DNA of 64,000 bases, from NCBI RefSeq assembly GCF_007741475.1, contig NZ_CP036261.1, forward strand, positions 6,883,798 to 6,947,797, in the 5' to 3' direction. Numbering within the stretch: the first letter of the stretch is position 1; each line of letters starts with the position of its first letter. The translations under genes were made by a program, and so were the position numbers. Origin of the DNA: Rosistilla ulvae (GTDB lineage: Bacteria; Planctomycetota; Planctomycetia; Pirellulales; Pirellulaceae). Positions 29,832 through 39,731 of the stretch are shown one piece after another. Under the pieces are notes generated by a model that did not search any database, was not told the DNA's origin, and saw only the letters and a program-made list of their open reading frames with translations.

Positions 29832-32800
29832 TTACTGATCGACGCTACTGGTCGGTTGTTCATCGACAGCGATCGGTGCGGCAGTTCGCTGCACGGGAGC
29901 GGTTTCGCGGCCCGAGGAAGGCCCGCTTCCCTTGAGCAGCTTGAGGCCGCCGAGCCCCCAGTAAACTGCCAGCAGCACGCAAGCACCCGCTGCCAGGCTG
30001 TAAGGCATCAATTGACGCTGGGCGAGGACGGCGAAGGTGCCGCTGCCCATGATGAACGCTCCCGACAGGAACAGTTTCAGGATCGCCTGGCTGCGCTGTC
30101 GATTGCGAACACTTTTGGCGATCGCTTGCCGTGCAGAACTGTTGGCCAGTTCACGCATCGCATTCAGGTTGGCCGAATGCTCGGGGGCGGCGCTACGGGG
30201 AACATACTCCGATTCATGCATCACCTCCTGCTTGACCTCCTCAACGACCTCCGCAGCGACGACGTCCGTCGCCGCTTCGGGTCGCTGCACCACCGGAGTC
30301 GCCCCCGGTTGCGGTGCTGCGGGAGCTGGTGGTTCGGGCTCATCCGCCCCGCCATGCATCCGCTTGAGCAAGCGGTTCATATAGGCTTCGATCGAATCCT
30401 CATCCTCCTCACCAGCGGCATCGCTAGCGGTCGCCCCCATCCCCTCCTGAACGAGGGCCGATTGCTGGTTCGGTTCGTATAGCGGGACTTCGCGTTGCAG
30501 AAGCGCTGGCTTCTGAGACGACTCGACTTCGCGGGACTCTTCCTCCTGCGACTCCTGAGCGTACGAACCGTAATACGACTCTTCCTGAGGTGGCTCCTGG
30601 TAGGACGCACTGTGCGAATCGTCGATCGTGGAATCGACAACTTGCGACTCTTCGACAGGCTCGCGGTGAGACTCTACCTGGCTCGACTCCTCTTCGGGAC
30701 GCAGACCAAACGCGGCATCAGTCGGCTCCACATCGTCTTGTGGAGCGGCGACCGAATACCCTCCCTCGGGCATCATCTGAGTCTGCCCGGCAAAGTCTTC
30801 GTCGGCTAAATCATTCGACGAATCAGCTTCATCCGTCGCGGCGTCCGCAATTGCTGAAACGGCTTCGTTCGCTGGCGCGTCCTCGTCGGTCGGCGGATCG
30901 AGCGAGGCAGCCGATTGGATGCTTGGGAAGGCTTCTGAAGCCGAACTCCCATCATCCGAAGCGAGGTCCTCCGACTCCGGCGAATCCGCTGGGACCGGGA
31001 ACGAAAAGCCCATCGTCATCGAAGCATCAAATTCCAGAGCCGTCGGATCGTAGGTACTCGATTCAGACAAATCAGCAAACGACCCAGCTTGAGGTGCGTC
31101 GCGATTGAATTCGCCAATCATCTCCGCCGCCAAACCACTCAACGCCTCATCGTCATCCTCGCCCCAAGGAGAGATTTCGTCGGCGTCGTCCCCTTGATCG
31201 ACGACAAGCCCATCCGCAGCGTCGCCCCAAGCGGCTTCGTCGTAGCTGCCGAACGAACTCTCACTAACATTCCCTTCTACCGCCTCGCGTCCATCGTCCC
31301 CCGCGACGGCTTCTTCACCGTACGCCGCCGAACTTTCGGCGTCGATCTCGAAACCCTCAGCAAAGGCGGAGGGGTCGCTGCCAACAATCCCCAACTGACC
31401 GGCATCTTGAACAACGTAAGTATTCGCGACATCCTCGTCATCGGCCCCCGCTTCCCAAGTTGTTTCGCCCCCATCGATCTGCAACGTCCCCTGGTGGTCG
31501 GAGTCGGCATCGGGAGCTGTCATGCTGTGATAGACGCTGCGTTGGCTGTCGGAATCCTCGTCGACAACCGGGGCTCCGGAAGGCCCGGCCAAGCCAGCTT
31601 CGCTCGCCTGGCGCGCCGCATCCACCCCATCCTCACCATGGGAGTCTTCCGGCCGCGAGCCGTCGAATGCATCCGGCGTGGCACAATCTGCAAACGATGG
31701 CTCCGATCCGCTCTGCTCGAGAGGAGCTTCCACAGCCTCGAAGGAACTGGCTTCGCTCTCCAGGTCGCTTGCTTGCAGGTCCACTTCCGGTTCCGCGATG
31801 GAGCTAGCCGATGGAATCGAAAACGCAGCGAGAGGCGCCATTGCGGAGGGGTCGTCGTCGCTGTGGAATGCTGAATCGTGCGAGTCGCCGAACGGCGAAT
31901 CATCTTGTCTCGACGCCAACGGCTCGTCGTCGGCCCCGGAATCGATCCGACCATCCGTCTCACCGTCAACCGACTGCGATGGAGCCTCGGTTTCGTGCGA
32001 TTGATCCTGGTGCAAGCGATTGACCTCCGCTTGCAAGCGAGCGGCCAAGCGATTGGCAACAGTCGCTTCTTCCTGCGGATTGACCGATTCTCGCAGCGCG
32101 GCAAATTGCGACAACTCAGCCGCTTGATGCGAAATTTTGTATTCGAGTTCTTCGCGCTCAAGCTGCCACGAACTTTGCCGCGCGGCCTGTTCAACGCGCA
32201 GCGCCGCCAAGCGATCGTGTGCCTTCTGCAGATCCTCATTCAATTTCGCGGTTTGGTCGAGCACTTCGGCGTCCGCTTCGCTGCTAGCCGCCTCGGCCTC
32301 CGCCAATTCGGTCTGCAGATGATCGGCTCGTTCGCGCTGTTCATTAAACTTGGTTTCCGAAAGCGCCATCTGGCGACCGATCTGTTCGATCGTCGCGTTC
32401 AGCTCCTTCGCTTCCGACTCCCACGCCTGCTGGTGATTCTTGTATTTCGTCACCGCGTCGGACAGCTCGGCTTCCAGATGCGAGATCTTCGCCGCCGCCG
32501 CTTCATTTTGCTCGACGTGATTCGCGATCCCCTGCTGATACTCAGCCTGCTCGCGGGCCAAAGCCTCTTCGTGCTGCGCCAGTTCGTCGGCCAGTTGGGC
32601 CTCGAGCCGCTGCTGCTGCGCCCGCAGATCTTCGATCGTCTGGGCATGGGCTGCTGTTAACGCTTCGTTCTGCTGCCGGTGTTGCGACGCAAGCTCTTCG
32701 ACAACGCGTGCATGTTCCGCCTGCAACTCCTCTTGCCGGGCGACCTGCTTGGCAATCGCTTCGGCATGCTCCGCCGCGGACTTGTCGGCGCTAACGATCG

Positions 32801-33998
32801 CATCGTCCAACTGCTTACGCCACGACAAAGCCGACTTCTGCTGTTGCGCAAGTTCGTCCTGCGCAATCGACAACTGGCGGTTCAGGTCGGCGATCGCGTC
32901 GCGGAGACCGGCCGTCTCCAATTCCCAACTGGCTTGCCGCTCGCTGTGTGCTGCGATCGCGTCGCTCAGCTGAGACTCGAGCTGTTGGATGCGAATCAGC
33001 GCTTGTTCGTGCTTCTCGCGGTGCTGGCGAGCCTCTCGGTTAGCCCTATCGACCGCGGTCTCCAAAACGCTGACGCGATCGGTCAACTGGACAAACGCTT
33101 CCAATTGAGAGGCGTGCTTGGCGTTGGCGGTTTCCAATTGCTGTTGCAAAGCGTCCGACCGCATCCGTTCGGAGTTGTCGGCCAGTTGTTCGAAAAGCGA
33201 ATCCAGCTTGTCGGCCAACGTTTCCACGGCGTGTGTCGACGCGGCGCTCGACGCCATCGCCGCTTCGGCATGCTTGGACGATTGCTCCTGCATCCGCTCG
33301 AGTCGCTTCAGCCGCGCGACTTCCTGAGGATCGGTTGGGCGAAGCTTGGCCGCGGCGGGCTTGCGAGCTGCGGCCAACGGTGTGGCGCGGTGAAAATAGT
33401 CTTCGGCATCAAACGGCATCGCTGTCGTCTTGGATACCAACCGCATTCCATCAGCAAACGACAGACGGCTGGAGGCGGACGCCTCCTCCTTGCGAGGATT
33501 ACGGGAAAGCCGGCTGCTTTCAGCCCCCTCGCGAGGCGAATGAATAAAGTGACGAGCGGCTTCAGCGAAGGGCGAGCCCGGAGGCATTGTCATCGCTGCG
33601 GGTGCCTGCCCCGGTTCGGCTGGCGGTTGCACAACCGATGAGTCCCGCACCCCTTGCAGCAGGGTCAGGGTATAGTCCCCCAGCTGAAGGTTATCCCCCT
33701 CTTCCAACCACGCCTCGGTGACGCGAATCCCATTGACCAGGATGGCGATACCGTACCCGCGGACCAGCAATCGATCCTGTTGGCGGATCAGGATCGCGTG
33801 CGTCTTTCGCAGCGACGAGTCCTCCAGCCGGACCGAGCAACCGTCGCCCGACCCAAAGGTGTAGCTCTGGCCGCTCAATCGCAACCGGCGGCGGGGATGC
33901 CCGACGCGGTCGACCTGGAATTCCAGATAGTCTTCGTTACCGGGGCCACCGGAGCCCAGATCTTGTGTTGGCTTTTGGGTGTTAGCTGGTGCGGACAC
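29832..33998 (-). CDS. Giant FHA-domain, coiled-coil, acidic, C-terminally membrane-anchored protein
   Basis: This 1388-residue protein has four visible parts. An FHA domain (about 25-115: 'GQSYTFGSGDGCSVRLED', 'SLRKTHAIL', 'VNGIRV') would bind phosphothreonine. A long coiled coil (about 230-660) is rich in Gln, Glu, Ala and Lys with many heptads. A very acidic, Ser/Asp/Glu-rich, low-complexity segment (about 665-1230) includes a run of 'ESQEEES'-like repeats. Two hydrophobic helices near the end (about 1303-1360: 'LFLSGAFIMGSGTFAVL', 'AAGACVLLAVYWGLGG') would anchor it. I know no named family with this order. Phosphopeptide binding plus a long arm suggests a scaffold linking kinase signalling to an envelope structure. 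Encoded alone, with no partner on its strand. Confidence 0.8.
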   Translation of the reverse strand: MSAPANTQKPTQDLGSGGPGNEDYLEFQVDRVGHPRRRLRLSGQSYTFGSGDGCSVRLEDSSLRKTHAILIRQQDRLLVRGYGIAILVNGIRVTEAWLEEGDNLQLGDYTLTLLQGVRDSSVVQPPAEPGQAPAAMTMPPGSPFAEAARHFIHSPREGAESSRLSRNPRKEEASASSRLSFADGMRLVSKTTAMPFDAEDYFHRATPLAAARKPAAAKLRPTDPQEVARLKRLERMQEQSSKHAEAAMASSAASTHAVETLADKLDSLFEQLADNSERMRSDALQQQLETANAKHASQLEAFVQLTDRVSVLETAVDRANREARQHREKHEQALIRIQQLESQLSDAIAAHSERQASWELETAGLRDAIADLNRQLSIAQDELAQQQKSALSWRKQLDDAIVSADKSAAEHAEAIAKQVARQEELQAEHARVVEELASQHRQQNEALTAAHAQTIEDLRAQQQRLEAQLADELAQHEEALAREQAEYQQGIANHVEQNEAAAAKISHLEAELSDAVTKYKNHQQAWESEAKELNATIEQIGRQMALSETKFNEQRERADHLQTELAEAEAASSEADAEVLDQTAKLNEDLQKAHDRLAALRVEQAARQSSWQLEREELEYKISHQAAELSQFAALRESVNPQEEATVANRLAARLQAEVNRLHQDQSHETEAPSQSVDGETDGRIDSGADDEPLASRQDDSPFGDSHDSAFHSDDDPSAMAPLAAFSIPSASSIAEPEVDLQASDLESEASSFEAVEAPLEQSGSEPSFADCATPDAFDGSRPEDSHGEDGVDAARQASEAGLAGPSGAPVVDEDSDSQRSVYHSMTAPDADSDHQGTLQIDGGETTWEAGADDEDVANTYVVQDAGQLGIVGSDPSAFAEGFEIDAESSAAYGEEAVAGDDGREAVEGNVSESSFGSYDEAAWGDAADGLVVDQGDDADEISPWGEDDDEALSGLAAEMIGEFNRDAPQAGSFADLSESSTYDPTALEFDASMTMGFSFPVPADSPESEDLASDDGSSASEAFPSIQSAASLDPPTDEDAPANEAVSAIADAATDEADSSNDLADEDFAGQTQMMPEGGYSVAAPQDDVEPTDAAFGLRPEEESSQVESHREPVEESQVVDSTIDDSHSASYQEPPQEESYYGSYAQESQEEESREVESSQKPALLQREVPLYEPNQQSALVQEGMGATASDAAGEEDEDSIEAYMNRLLKRMHGGADEPEPPAPAAPQPGATPVVQRPEAATDVVAAEVVEEVKQEVMHESEYVPRSAAPEHSANLNAMRELANSSARQAIAKSVRNRQRSQAILKLFLSGAFIMGSGTFAVLAQRQLMPYSLAAGACVLLAVYWGLGGLKLLKGSGPSSGRETAPVQRTAAPIAVDEQPTSSVDQ

Positions 33999-34587
33999 GT
34001 CGTTGCCTTCCGATTGATTCCTTCAATGGGGATTATCCCTTCATCTCTTCTATCGGAACGATAACGCTCGTACATTCCTCCAAACCAGACTGATCCGACT
34101 TTCCTTGGATTTCTCAACCTCCTTTTGTCCTAAAAATGCCGATTAGGGCAGGCTAGCAATTGCCTACCCGTCGAATTCATTCGACTCAACCCAAGAAACC
34201 AGCCCAGAAACCGCTAGGTTGAAAAGAGAGTGTGATAGCACGGAATTCAAACTGTCCCACACAAAAAGTTCCCGGAGCAGAACGCTAGACACCCTGGAAA
34301 CGCTATCGCAAGTATCCGTCAGTGAAGGACTTGCGACCCGACTTTACCACCCCGACCAGATGAATTCGAGAATCGCAGTCAAGCCATTTGGCGAAAGCGC
34401 ACTATAGTTAAGTTTGCCTGCGGACAACCCAACGGACCAAGCCGAGGAACACGAGCCTGCGGAATGCTGTCTGACATGTTGAACCGCTGGCGGAAAACGC
34501 TTCAAAGCGACGTCTTCAACAGCAGAAATCGAGACGGCTGCTGGCAATCCAAAGATTAACCATCAATGAACTGAGGCTGTTAGAGAT
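33999..34587. other. Intergenic region between divergent FHA and DksA-like genes
   Basis: These 589 nt are moderately AT-rich. A 62-codon frame at 34219-34407 and a 67-codon frame on the other strand look like chance frames: no ribosome site and no domain. A tatagt hexamer at about 34403 lacks a -35 partner. I see no RNA gene or repeat here, although the length leaves room for a small RNA. Confidence 0.4.
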
Positions 34588-34998
34588 ATGGCACGTACAC
34601 AAGCTATCTTGAAGTTGCGACAATTGCTCGTTCGACGGCGGGATGCACTTCGCCGAGTCCTGGCGGGCGACTTGAGTTCGCTTAACGAATTGCGTGAGCA
34701 AAGCCATGGCGATGCGTTGGATGCCGCGTCGGACACCGCGCGGGACGAATTGAGCAGCCAGTTGGCGGAAGTCGAAAGTCGTGAACTAGGCCAGATCGAC
34801 GAAGCGCTTGTGCGGATGCGAGACGGCTCGTACGGCAGCTGCGATGGGTGTGGCAAAGTGATCCCCGTCGCCCGGCTCCAGATCGTCCCCTATGCGACTG
34901 AGTGCATCGAGTGCAAACGCAAAAGCGAAGGGAGCAATACTGGCGGTGGATGGTCTTGGAACCAACCACAGGGCGGTGCGGAAGTCGATAGCGTTTAG
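34588..34998 (+). CDS. DksA/TraR-family C4 zinc-finger protein
   Basis: The 136-residue protein has an N-terminal helical hairpin and a C-terminal C4 zinc finger with Cys85, Cys88, Cys106 and Cys109 ('SCDGCGKVIP', 'ECIECK'). This is the DksA/TraR pattern. DksA enters the secondary channel of RNA polymerase and works with ppGpp. The coiled-coil tip of true DksA carries two Asp residues; here the region includes 'LDAASDTARDEL', so a functional acidic tip is possible but not certain. The C-terminal tail after the finger is Gly/Ser-rich. A strong terminator follows at 35121. Monocistronic. Confidence 0.88.
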   Translation: MARTQAILKLRQLLVRRRDALRRVLAGDLSSLNELREQSHGDALDAASDTARDELSSQLAEVESRELGQIDEALVRMRDGSYGSCDGCGKVIPVARLQIVPYATECIECKRKSEGSNTGGGWSWNQPQGGAEVDSV

Positions 34999-35120
34999 GT
35001 CGCGAAGCGATTTCTGAACGGATAAAGTGGGCGAACCGCGATCGCCAGCAACGCGACCTATCGATCAGCTATATATAGGTTGCAAACTTGGCTCCGCCAA
35101 CGGCATGAAATATCATTGAT

Positions 35121-35159
35121 AGCGAAGCGTTCCCTGTTTGGGAAACGCTTCGCTTTTTT
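35121..35159 (+). terminator. Rho-independent terminator after the DksA-like gene
   Basis: A long stem (gcgaagcgttccc / gggaaacgcttcgc, one bulged A, loop of about 5) is followed by six T on the plus strand. It ends the DksA-like transcript and isolates the HtrA gene downstream. Confidence 0.92.
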
Positions 35160-35297
35160 CATGTTATGTCGATGCTGCATATCGTCCACGTTAGATCGAC
35201 GCCAGCGAAGTCTAGCCCTCCACAATACCGATGTTCAGTGCAGCAGTGAATGTTCTTCGGCTCATCGACGCTTTCGTATTTCAGGACAAACAGAATA

Positions 35298-36398
35298 ATG
35301 AACCTTTCGAGATGGATCCTGGCAGTCGCGATCATCTGCGGCTCGACGTCGTCAACCTTCGCTCAATTGCAACCAGCGAGCCTGGTCAACGATCGCCCCT
35401 CCCCCCGCCCCGAGGTCGATATCCCAGGCCAAATCGCGGTCTTGCAAAGCATGAGCCGGGTCGTCAAACACGTCGCCCGGACAGCCAAACCTTGCGTGGT
35501 CCATCTCGAAGCGCGCAAGACAGAAACCAAGCGAGGCCGTAGCGAGGAATTCGACGAAGCCGGCTCTGGAGCGATTGTGGCAATCGATGGCCGGAACTAC
35601 GTCGTCACCAACCGGCATGTCGTCTTCGGTGCCAAAGAGTCGCAAGTCACGATCCGCCTGAACGACGGTCGCGAACTCAACCCGATCCGGATCGTCAGCG
35701 ATCCCAGTACCGACGTGGCGATCATGGAGATCCGTGGGGAAGATCTGGAAATCGCCCAACTCGGCGACAGCGATCTTGTCGATATCGGCGACTTTGTCCT
35801 CGCGATCGGCAGCCCCTTTGGCCTCAGCCACTCGGTCACCTTCGGTATCATCAGCGCCAAGGGACGTCGCGACCTGACCTTGGGTGAAGAACGGATTGAA
35901 CTGCAGGACTTCTTTCAAACCGACGCTGCCATCAACCCCGGCAACAGCGGTGGCCCGTTGTTGAATCTTCAAGGGGAAGTGATCGGTCTCAACACCGCGA
36001 TCGCCAGCAGCAGCGGCGGTAGCGAGGGGATCGGTTTTGCAATTCCGATCAACATGGTGATGCTGGTGGCCCGCCAACTTGCCACTACCGGACGACTGCA
36101 GCGATCCTACCTAGGGGTTTCACTGGACCCTGACTTTGGCCCCAAGACAGCCACTCGGTTGGGTGTTCGACGACCACGGGGGGCATTAGTTAAGAAGGTC
36201 ACCCCCAATTCGCCAGCGGCGCAGGGGCGTCTGCAACACGACGACCTGATCCAATCGTTTAATGGCGTTGAGATCGAGGACGATGACCACCTGGTCAACC
36301 AAGTGGGGCTAACTCCTATCGGCCAAGAGGTGGCTGTGGTTCTACTGCGTGAGGGGAAACAATATCAAACCAAGCTGACTGTCACCGCACGCCCCTAG
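35298..36398 (+). CDS. HtrA/DegP-type periplasmic serine protease with one PDZ domain
   Basis: From the ATG at 35298 the protein has 366 residues, with a signal peptide (1-22, ending 'STFA'). The trypsin-like domain (about 60-250) shows the catalytic triad His107 ('TNRHVV'), Asp139 ('STDVAIM') and Ser217 ('NPGNSGGPL'). One PDZ domain follows (about 265-355). This is the DegS/DegP-like layout for quality control of unfolded envelope proteins. The longer frame from 35250 adds 16 residues before an obvious signal peptide and is not used. It stands alone between a terminator and a long non-coding leader of the next gene. Confidence 0.95.
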   Translation: MNLSRWILAVAIICGSTSSTFAQLQPASLVNDRPSPRPEVDIPGQIAVLQSMSRVVKHVARTAKPCVVHLEARKTETKRGRSEEFDEAGSGAIVAIDGRNYVVTNRHVVFGAKESQVTIRLNDGRELNPIRIVSDPSTDVAIMEIRGEDLEIAQLGDSDLVDIGDFVLAIGSPFGLSHSVTFGIISAKGRRDLTLGEERIELQDFFQTDAAINPGNSGGPLLNLQGEVIGLNTAIASSSGGSEGIGFAIPINMVMLVARQLATTGRLQRSYLGVSLDPDFGPKTATRLGVRRPRGALVKKVTPNSPAAQGRLQHDDLIQSFNGVEIEDDDHLVNQVGLTPIGQEVAVVLLREGKQYQTKLTVTARP

Positions 36399-36786
36399 CT
36401 CACGCTGCCGACAAAACGCCCCCAGAACCCACCACGATGGAACACCACTGCGCACCACAGTGCGAACAACCGGGCCAACACAGGGTTGCCTCGCAGGAAA
36501 ATTATTTGAAATTCCATGTCGGGGGAGCGCACCTTACCGTCTCATTCCCCACTGTAATTCGATGCGTGTGCTGTCGATTTCCCCGCTGCGATGTTGCCTG
36601 ATTCTTGAAGATTGCCGTTAACGCTATCTTCACACAAACGCAACGTTCGTCTCACAATCTTCATCTAGCTTGCTCCCGTCGAAAGAAGTCACGCGCAACG
36701 GTCGTTGCGCTCTCTGCGCTAATTAGTTCACTCTCCCCAAGCGCCGACTTCCTTTCATCCGAACTCATATCAGGAGCACCCTCACT
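36399..36786 (+). other. Intergenic leader upstream of DUF1559 copy 2, with a small hairpin
   Basis: These 388 nt carry no gene that I can support. A perfect 7-bp hairpin (gcgcaac-ggtc-gttgcgc, 36693-36710) lies about 75 nt upstream of the GTG start and could be part of an untranslated leader. A 446-codon frame on the other strand overlapping this region is a shadow of the DUF1559 gene. Confidence 0.45.
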
Positions 36787-37890
36787 GTGGATCGTTTTCA
36801 ACAGAAAGCTTCGGCTTCGAGAAGTCACAAGCGTCTTGGTTTTACCTTGGTGGAACTGTTGGTCGTGATCGCGATCATCGGCATCCTCGTCGGGCTGTTG
36901 CTGCCCGCCGTCCAAGCGGCTCGCGAAGCGGCTCGGCGGATGCAATGCCAGAACAACATGAAGCAACTTGGGTTGGCGTTGCACAACCACATGGATACCT
37001 ACAACTCCCTGCCACCGGGCTGGGTCAACTACGACGAATCGGCAAACCGGTATAAGACCGGCGGATGGCAACACGGCCAGAATGAAATGGGGTGGCACTG
37101 GCTGGCAATGCTGCTGCCATACGTCGAACAACCCGGGCTGTGGGAGCTGGTGGAAGAATGTGAAGCCGCTCGGCCGACCGGAACTCAGAATCCATGCGAC
37201 CACTGCGAATCGATGGATCCAAACCATTTCGGGCGTGAACAGTTGCCTGCGTTTTCGCGATGCCCATCGGCAGTGACGCTCTCCAAGCAATTCAGCGACG
37301 GCGGCTACGGCCTCGAAGCTCTGGGCAAAGGTAGCAACTATGCTGCCAGCTGGGGATCGGGCAACATGCTCTCCTGGGAAAGCAGTGCCACCCGCGGTGC
37401 ATTTGGCACCTACTACACGACGCAGGAAAAGTTTAACACTCCCGCTGTTTCCAGAGCCGATCGCTACCAGCATTCCAAGGGGATGGGCAGCCAAGACTTT
37501 ATCGATGGCTTGAGCAACACAGTGGCATTGAGCGAGATCATTGGCAGCGACGGGCTGACGGGAACCTCCAGCACCGACATCCGCGGCGTTTGGATGTCGC
37601 CAGCGATGGGAGCCACGATTTTCAGCGCCTTCCTGAATCCCAACTCGCGCGAGCGTGATGTGATCGCCGCCTGCGATGAAACGATCCCAGACGACCGTTT
37701 TCCTCTGTTGGCTTGTACCGAAGAACGCGACACCGAAAACGTCTATGCCGCGGCGAGAAGCTTTCATCCCGGAGGCGTCAACACCGCGATGGCCGATGGA
37801 TCGGTTCGTTTCTTCTCCGAGACCGTCGATAACGTCGCCGTCTGGCGTCCGTTGAACACCGCCCAAAACGGCGAAGTCGTCGCGGAATAA
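36787..37890 (+). CDS. DUF1559 pseudopilin-like protein, copy 2
   Basis: The GTG start gives a 367-residue protein with a basic leader, the pilin-type site and helix '[20 protein letters not shown]', the DUF1559 motif '[19 protein letters not shown]', and the end motif 'HPGGVNTAMADGSVRFFS'. It is longer than copies 1 and 3, mostly in the middle, with a Cys-containing stretch ('NPCDHCESMD', 'SRCPSA'). It is followed after 158 nt by a small lipoprotein and then by a multihaem cytochrome operon on the same strand. A perfect 8-bp hairpin (37924-37943) without a T run lies between them. Function unknown; exposure on the cell surface is inferred. Confidence 0.93.
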   Translation: MDRFQQKASASRSHKRLGFTLVELLVVIAIIGILVGLLLPAVQAAREAARRMQCQNNMKQLGLALHNHMDTYNSLPPGWVNYDESANRYKTGGWQHGQNEMGWHWLAMLLPYVEQPGLWELVEECEAARPTGTQNPCDHCESMDPNHFGREQLPAFSRCPSAVTLSKQFSDGGYGLEALGKGSNYAASWGSGNMLSWESSATRGAFGTYYTTQEKFNTPAVSRADRYQHSKGMGSQDFIDGLSNTVALSEIIGSDGLTGTSSTDIRGVWMSPAMGATIFSAFLNPNSRERDVIAACDETIPDDRFPLLACTEERDTENVYAAARSFHPGGVNTAMADGSVRFFSETVDNVAVWRPLNTAQNGEVVAE

Positions 37891-38048
37891 GTCACAACGA
37901 AACGATGGCGACACACGGGGCGAGCTGCTGGGATTCCAGCAGCCGACCTCGGTCGCGAGGCAACGATCGCCCGCGCCGCTAGTTGTTTGTTGTCGCCCCA
38001 TGAATCCTCCCCCATAAAACTCAAACTCCCTTAAACACTTTTAGGTCC

Positions 38049-38459
38049 ATGAAAAACGTTAGCCAATTGTTTATCGTTGCTCTGTTGGTCGCTCCCGTCC
38101 TGATCGGCTGCGGTTCAACCGATCCGGTCCAAGTGACCGATGCTCAAAACTTGAATGCTCAAGTCGAAGGCTTGGGCGACGCCGCGGGCGATGAAGCAAG
38201 CTTTGCCAAAGCATTTGTCGCCGGGGCTGCTCCCGAAAATCGCAAAGACTACGGAGCGCGTGGCTTCCAAGTTGTCGGCGATGCGACAGTCGACGGTGAC
38301 AGCGCAACCGTGCCAGTCAAAATCTTCGGCGGTGTCTACAGCACAACCGGAAAAGATGGTGGCAGCAAAAAGCCTTCCGATGCAACCGAGACCGAACAGG
38401 TCTGGACATTGCAGCGAAATGGCGACACTTGGAAGATCAAAGACGCACCGTTGGGCTAG
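38049..38459 (+). CDS. Small lipoprotein downstream of DUF1559 copy 2
   Basis: The 136-residue protein has a lipobox signal ('VALLVAPVLIGCG', Cys near 22). The mature part is Gly/Asp/Ala-rich, with a central 'VVGDATVDGDSATVPVKIFGG' like a small beta-rich domain and the ending 'VWTLQRNGDTWKIKDAPLG', a pattern similar to DUF4878/SnoaL-like lipoproteins in which a Trp-Lys-Ile strand closes the fold. It precedes a TTG-started multihaem cytochrome by 3 nt, so it is the likely first gene of that operon. Function unknown. Confidence 0.78.
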   Translation: MKNVSQLFIVALLVAPVLIGCGSTDPVQVTDAQNLNAQVEGLGDAAGDEASFAKAFVAGAAPENRKDYGARGFQVVGDATVDGDSATVPVKIFGGVYSTTGKDGGSKKPSDATETEQVWTLQRNGDTWKIKDAPLG

Positions 38460-38462
38460 TCG

Positions 38463-39731
38463 TTGAAACGCGAAAAAGTTAGTCCAAAGACGCGGACGGT
38501 TGCAGCGGCGGGTGAAAACGCCTCGCCGCGAATTCGTCCGACGACCAAGATTCCGGCCGCTGCGGCGATCGGAATCTTGTTGGCGTTTGGCGTCGTCGCG
38601 ATCTTTGTGGCCGATGCAATCTGGCCGGTCCCCCCCGTCCAATCGGCCGACGCGTCGGCGGTTGCGTCGACATCCGGATCGCCGGCGGAATCCCCACAAG
38701 CGGCCGCCTGGAAGCGAATGATCGACCAGCATTTTGCCGGCGATGCGGCGTGTGCCAGTTGTCATCCCAAGCAGGCTGCGGCGCAGCGACGCTCGGGACA
38801 CTCTCGCACCGCAGTGGCGATGCTCGAATCGGACTTCGCATCCGAACTGCTGGCGGGCCAGCCCTACCGCGACTCGCGGCGTTCCCAGACGTTTGAGTTC
38901 ACTTCGCACAGCAATCGCTTCATGGTTCGCGACGCCGACGATCCCGATCTGCCAGCGCTGCCGGTCACCTGGCTGCTCGGTTCGGGGACGCATGCTCAGA
39001 CGCCGATCTTCGTCGACCAACAAGCTCAACGCGGGGTGGAAATGCGTTGGTCCTTCCTTGCCAATCGAGACGGGATCGGGCTGACACCGGAACACGAAAA
39101 GTTCGATCAATACGAAGCCAAATCGCTGCAGTGTTACGGTCGGCCGATGGACGCCGGTGATGTTCGCAGCTGCCTTGGTTGCCACACCACCGTCGGCCCG
39201 CCGGCTCAGCTGCCGATTCAAAACGATCTGTATGTCGCCAACGTAGGTTGCGAACGCTGTCACGGGCCGCGGAAGCAGCACGCTTTACTCGCGCATCAGG
39301 GACGCGGCGAAGAATCCAAACCGTTGGTCCAGTATGCATCTGCCGAGGCTTATATCGATGCCTGTGCCCAGTGTCATCGCGACGAGAGTTCGGTCTCGCC
39401 GACGGCGCAGCCGCACGAACTGGTTCGTTTCCAGCCGTATGGTTTGAAACGCAGTCGTTGTTATCTCGAATCGCCCGACAAACTAACCTGTTCGACCTGC
39501 CACGATCCTCACGACACCGTCTCGCACGACCGCACCGTCTACATCCAGCAATGCCAGCAGTGCCATCAACCGGGCCGCGATTCATTGTGCACCGCCAGCC
39601 CCCAAGGGGATTGCATCGATTGTCATATGCCCGCCACCGAGTGGACGGCGGGGATCGCGTTCCATGATCACGAGATCCGAATTCACGAGGCTCTCGCACC
39701 AAAACACTCCACGCCGCAGGTGAAGCCTTGA
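38463..39731 (+). CDS. Membrane-anchored heptahaem c-type cytochrome
   Basis: The 422-residue protein has an N-terminal anchor helix (about 30-52) and seven CxxCH haem c sites: CASCH (about 97), CLGCH (237), CERCH (263), CAQCH (300), CSTCH (343), CQQCH (364) and CIDCH (385). The spacing of the last six resembles the cytochrome c554/NrfB-like multihaem group found widely in planctomycetes. It should lie on the periplasmic face and carry electrons, but its donor and acceptor are not visible. The TTG at 38463 is 3 nt after the lipoprotein stop; its stop overlaps the TTG start of the next gene by 3 nt (ttga), so translation is coupled. Confidence 0.85.
   Translation: MKREKVSPKTRTVAAAGENASPRIRPTTKIPAAAAIGILLAFGVVAIFVADAIWPVPPVQSADASAVASTSGSPAESPQAAAWKRMIDQHFAGDAACASCHPKQAAAQRRSGHSRTAVAMLESDFASELLAGQPYRDSRRSQTFEFTSHSNRFMVRDADDPDLPALPVTWLLGSGTHAQTPIFVDQQAQRGVEMRWSFLANRDGIGLTPEHEKFDQYEAKSLQCYGRPMDAGDVRSCLGCHTTVGPPAQLPIQNDLYVANVGCERCHGPRKQHALLAHQGRGEESKPLVQYASAEAYIDACAQCHRDESSVSPTAQPHELVRFQPYGLKRSRCYLESPDKLTCSTCHDPHDTVSHDRTVYIQQCQQCHQPGRDSLCTASPQGDCIDCHMPATEWTAGIAFHDHEIRIHEALAPKHSTPQVKP

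Noticed and set aside
36661-38001. 446-codon minus-strand frame opposite DUF1559 copy 2
   Set aside because: Antisense to a conserved gene; no features of its own.
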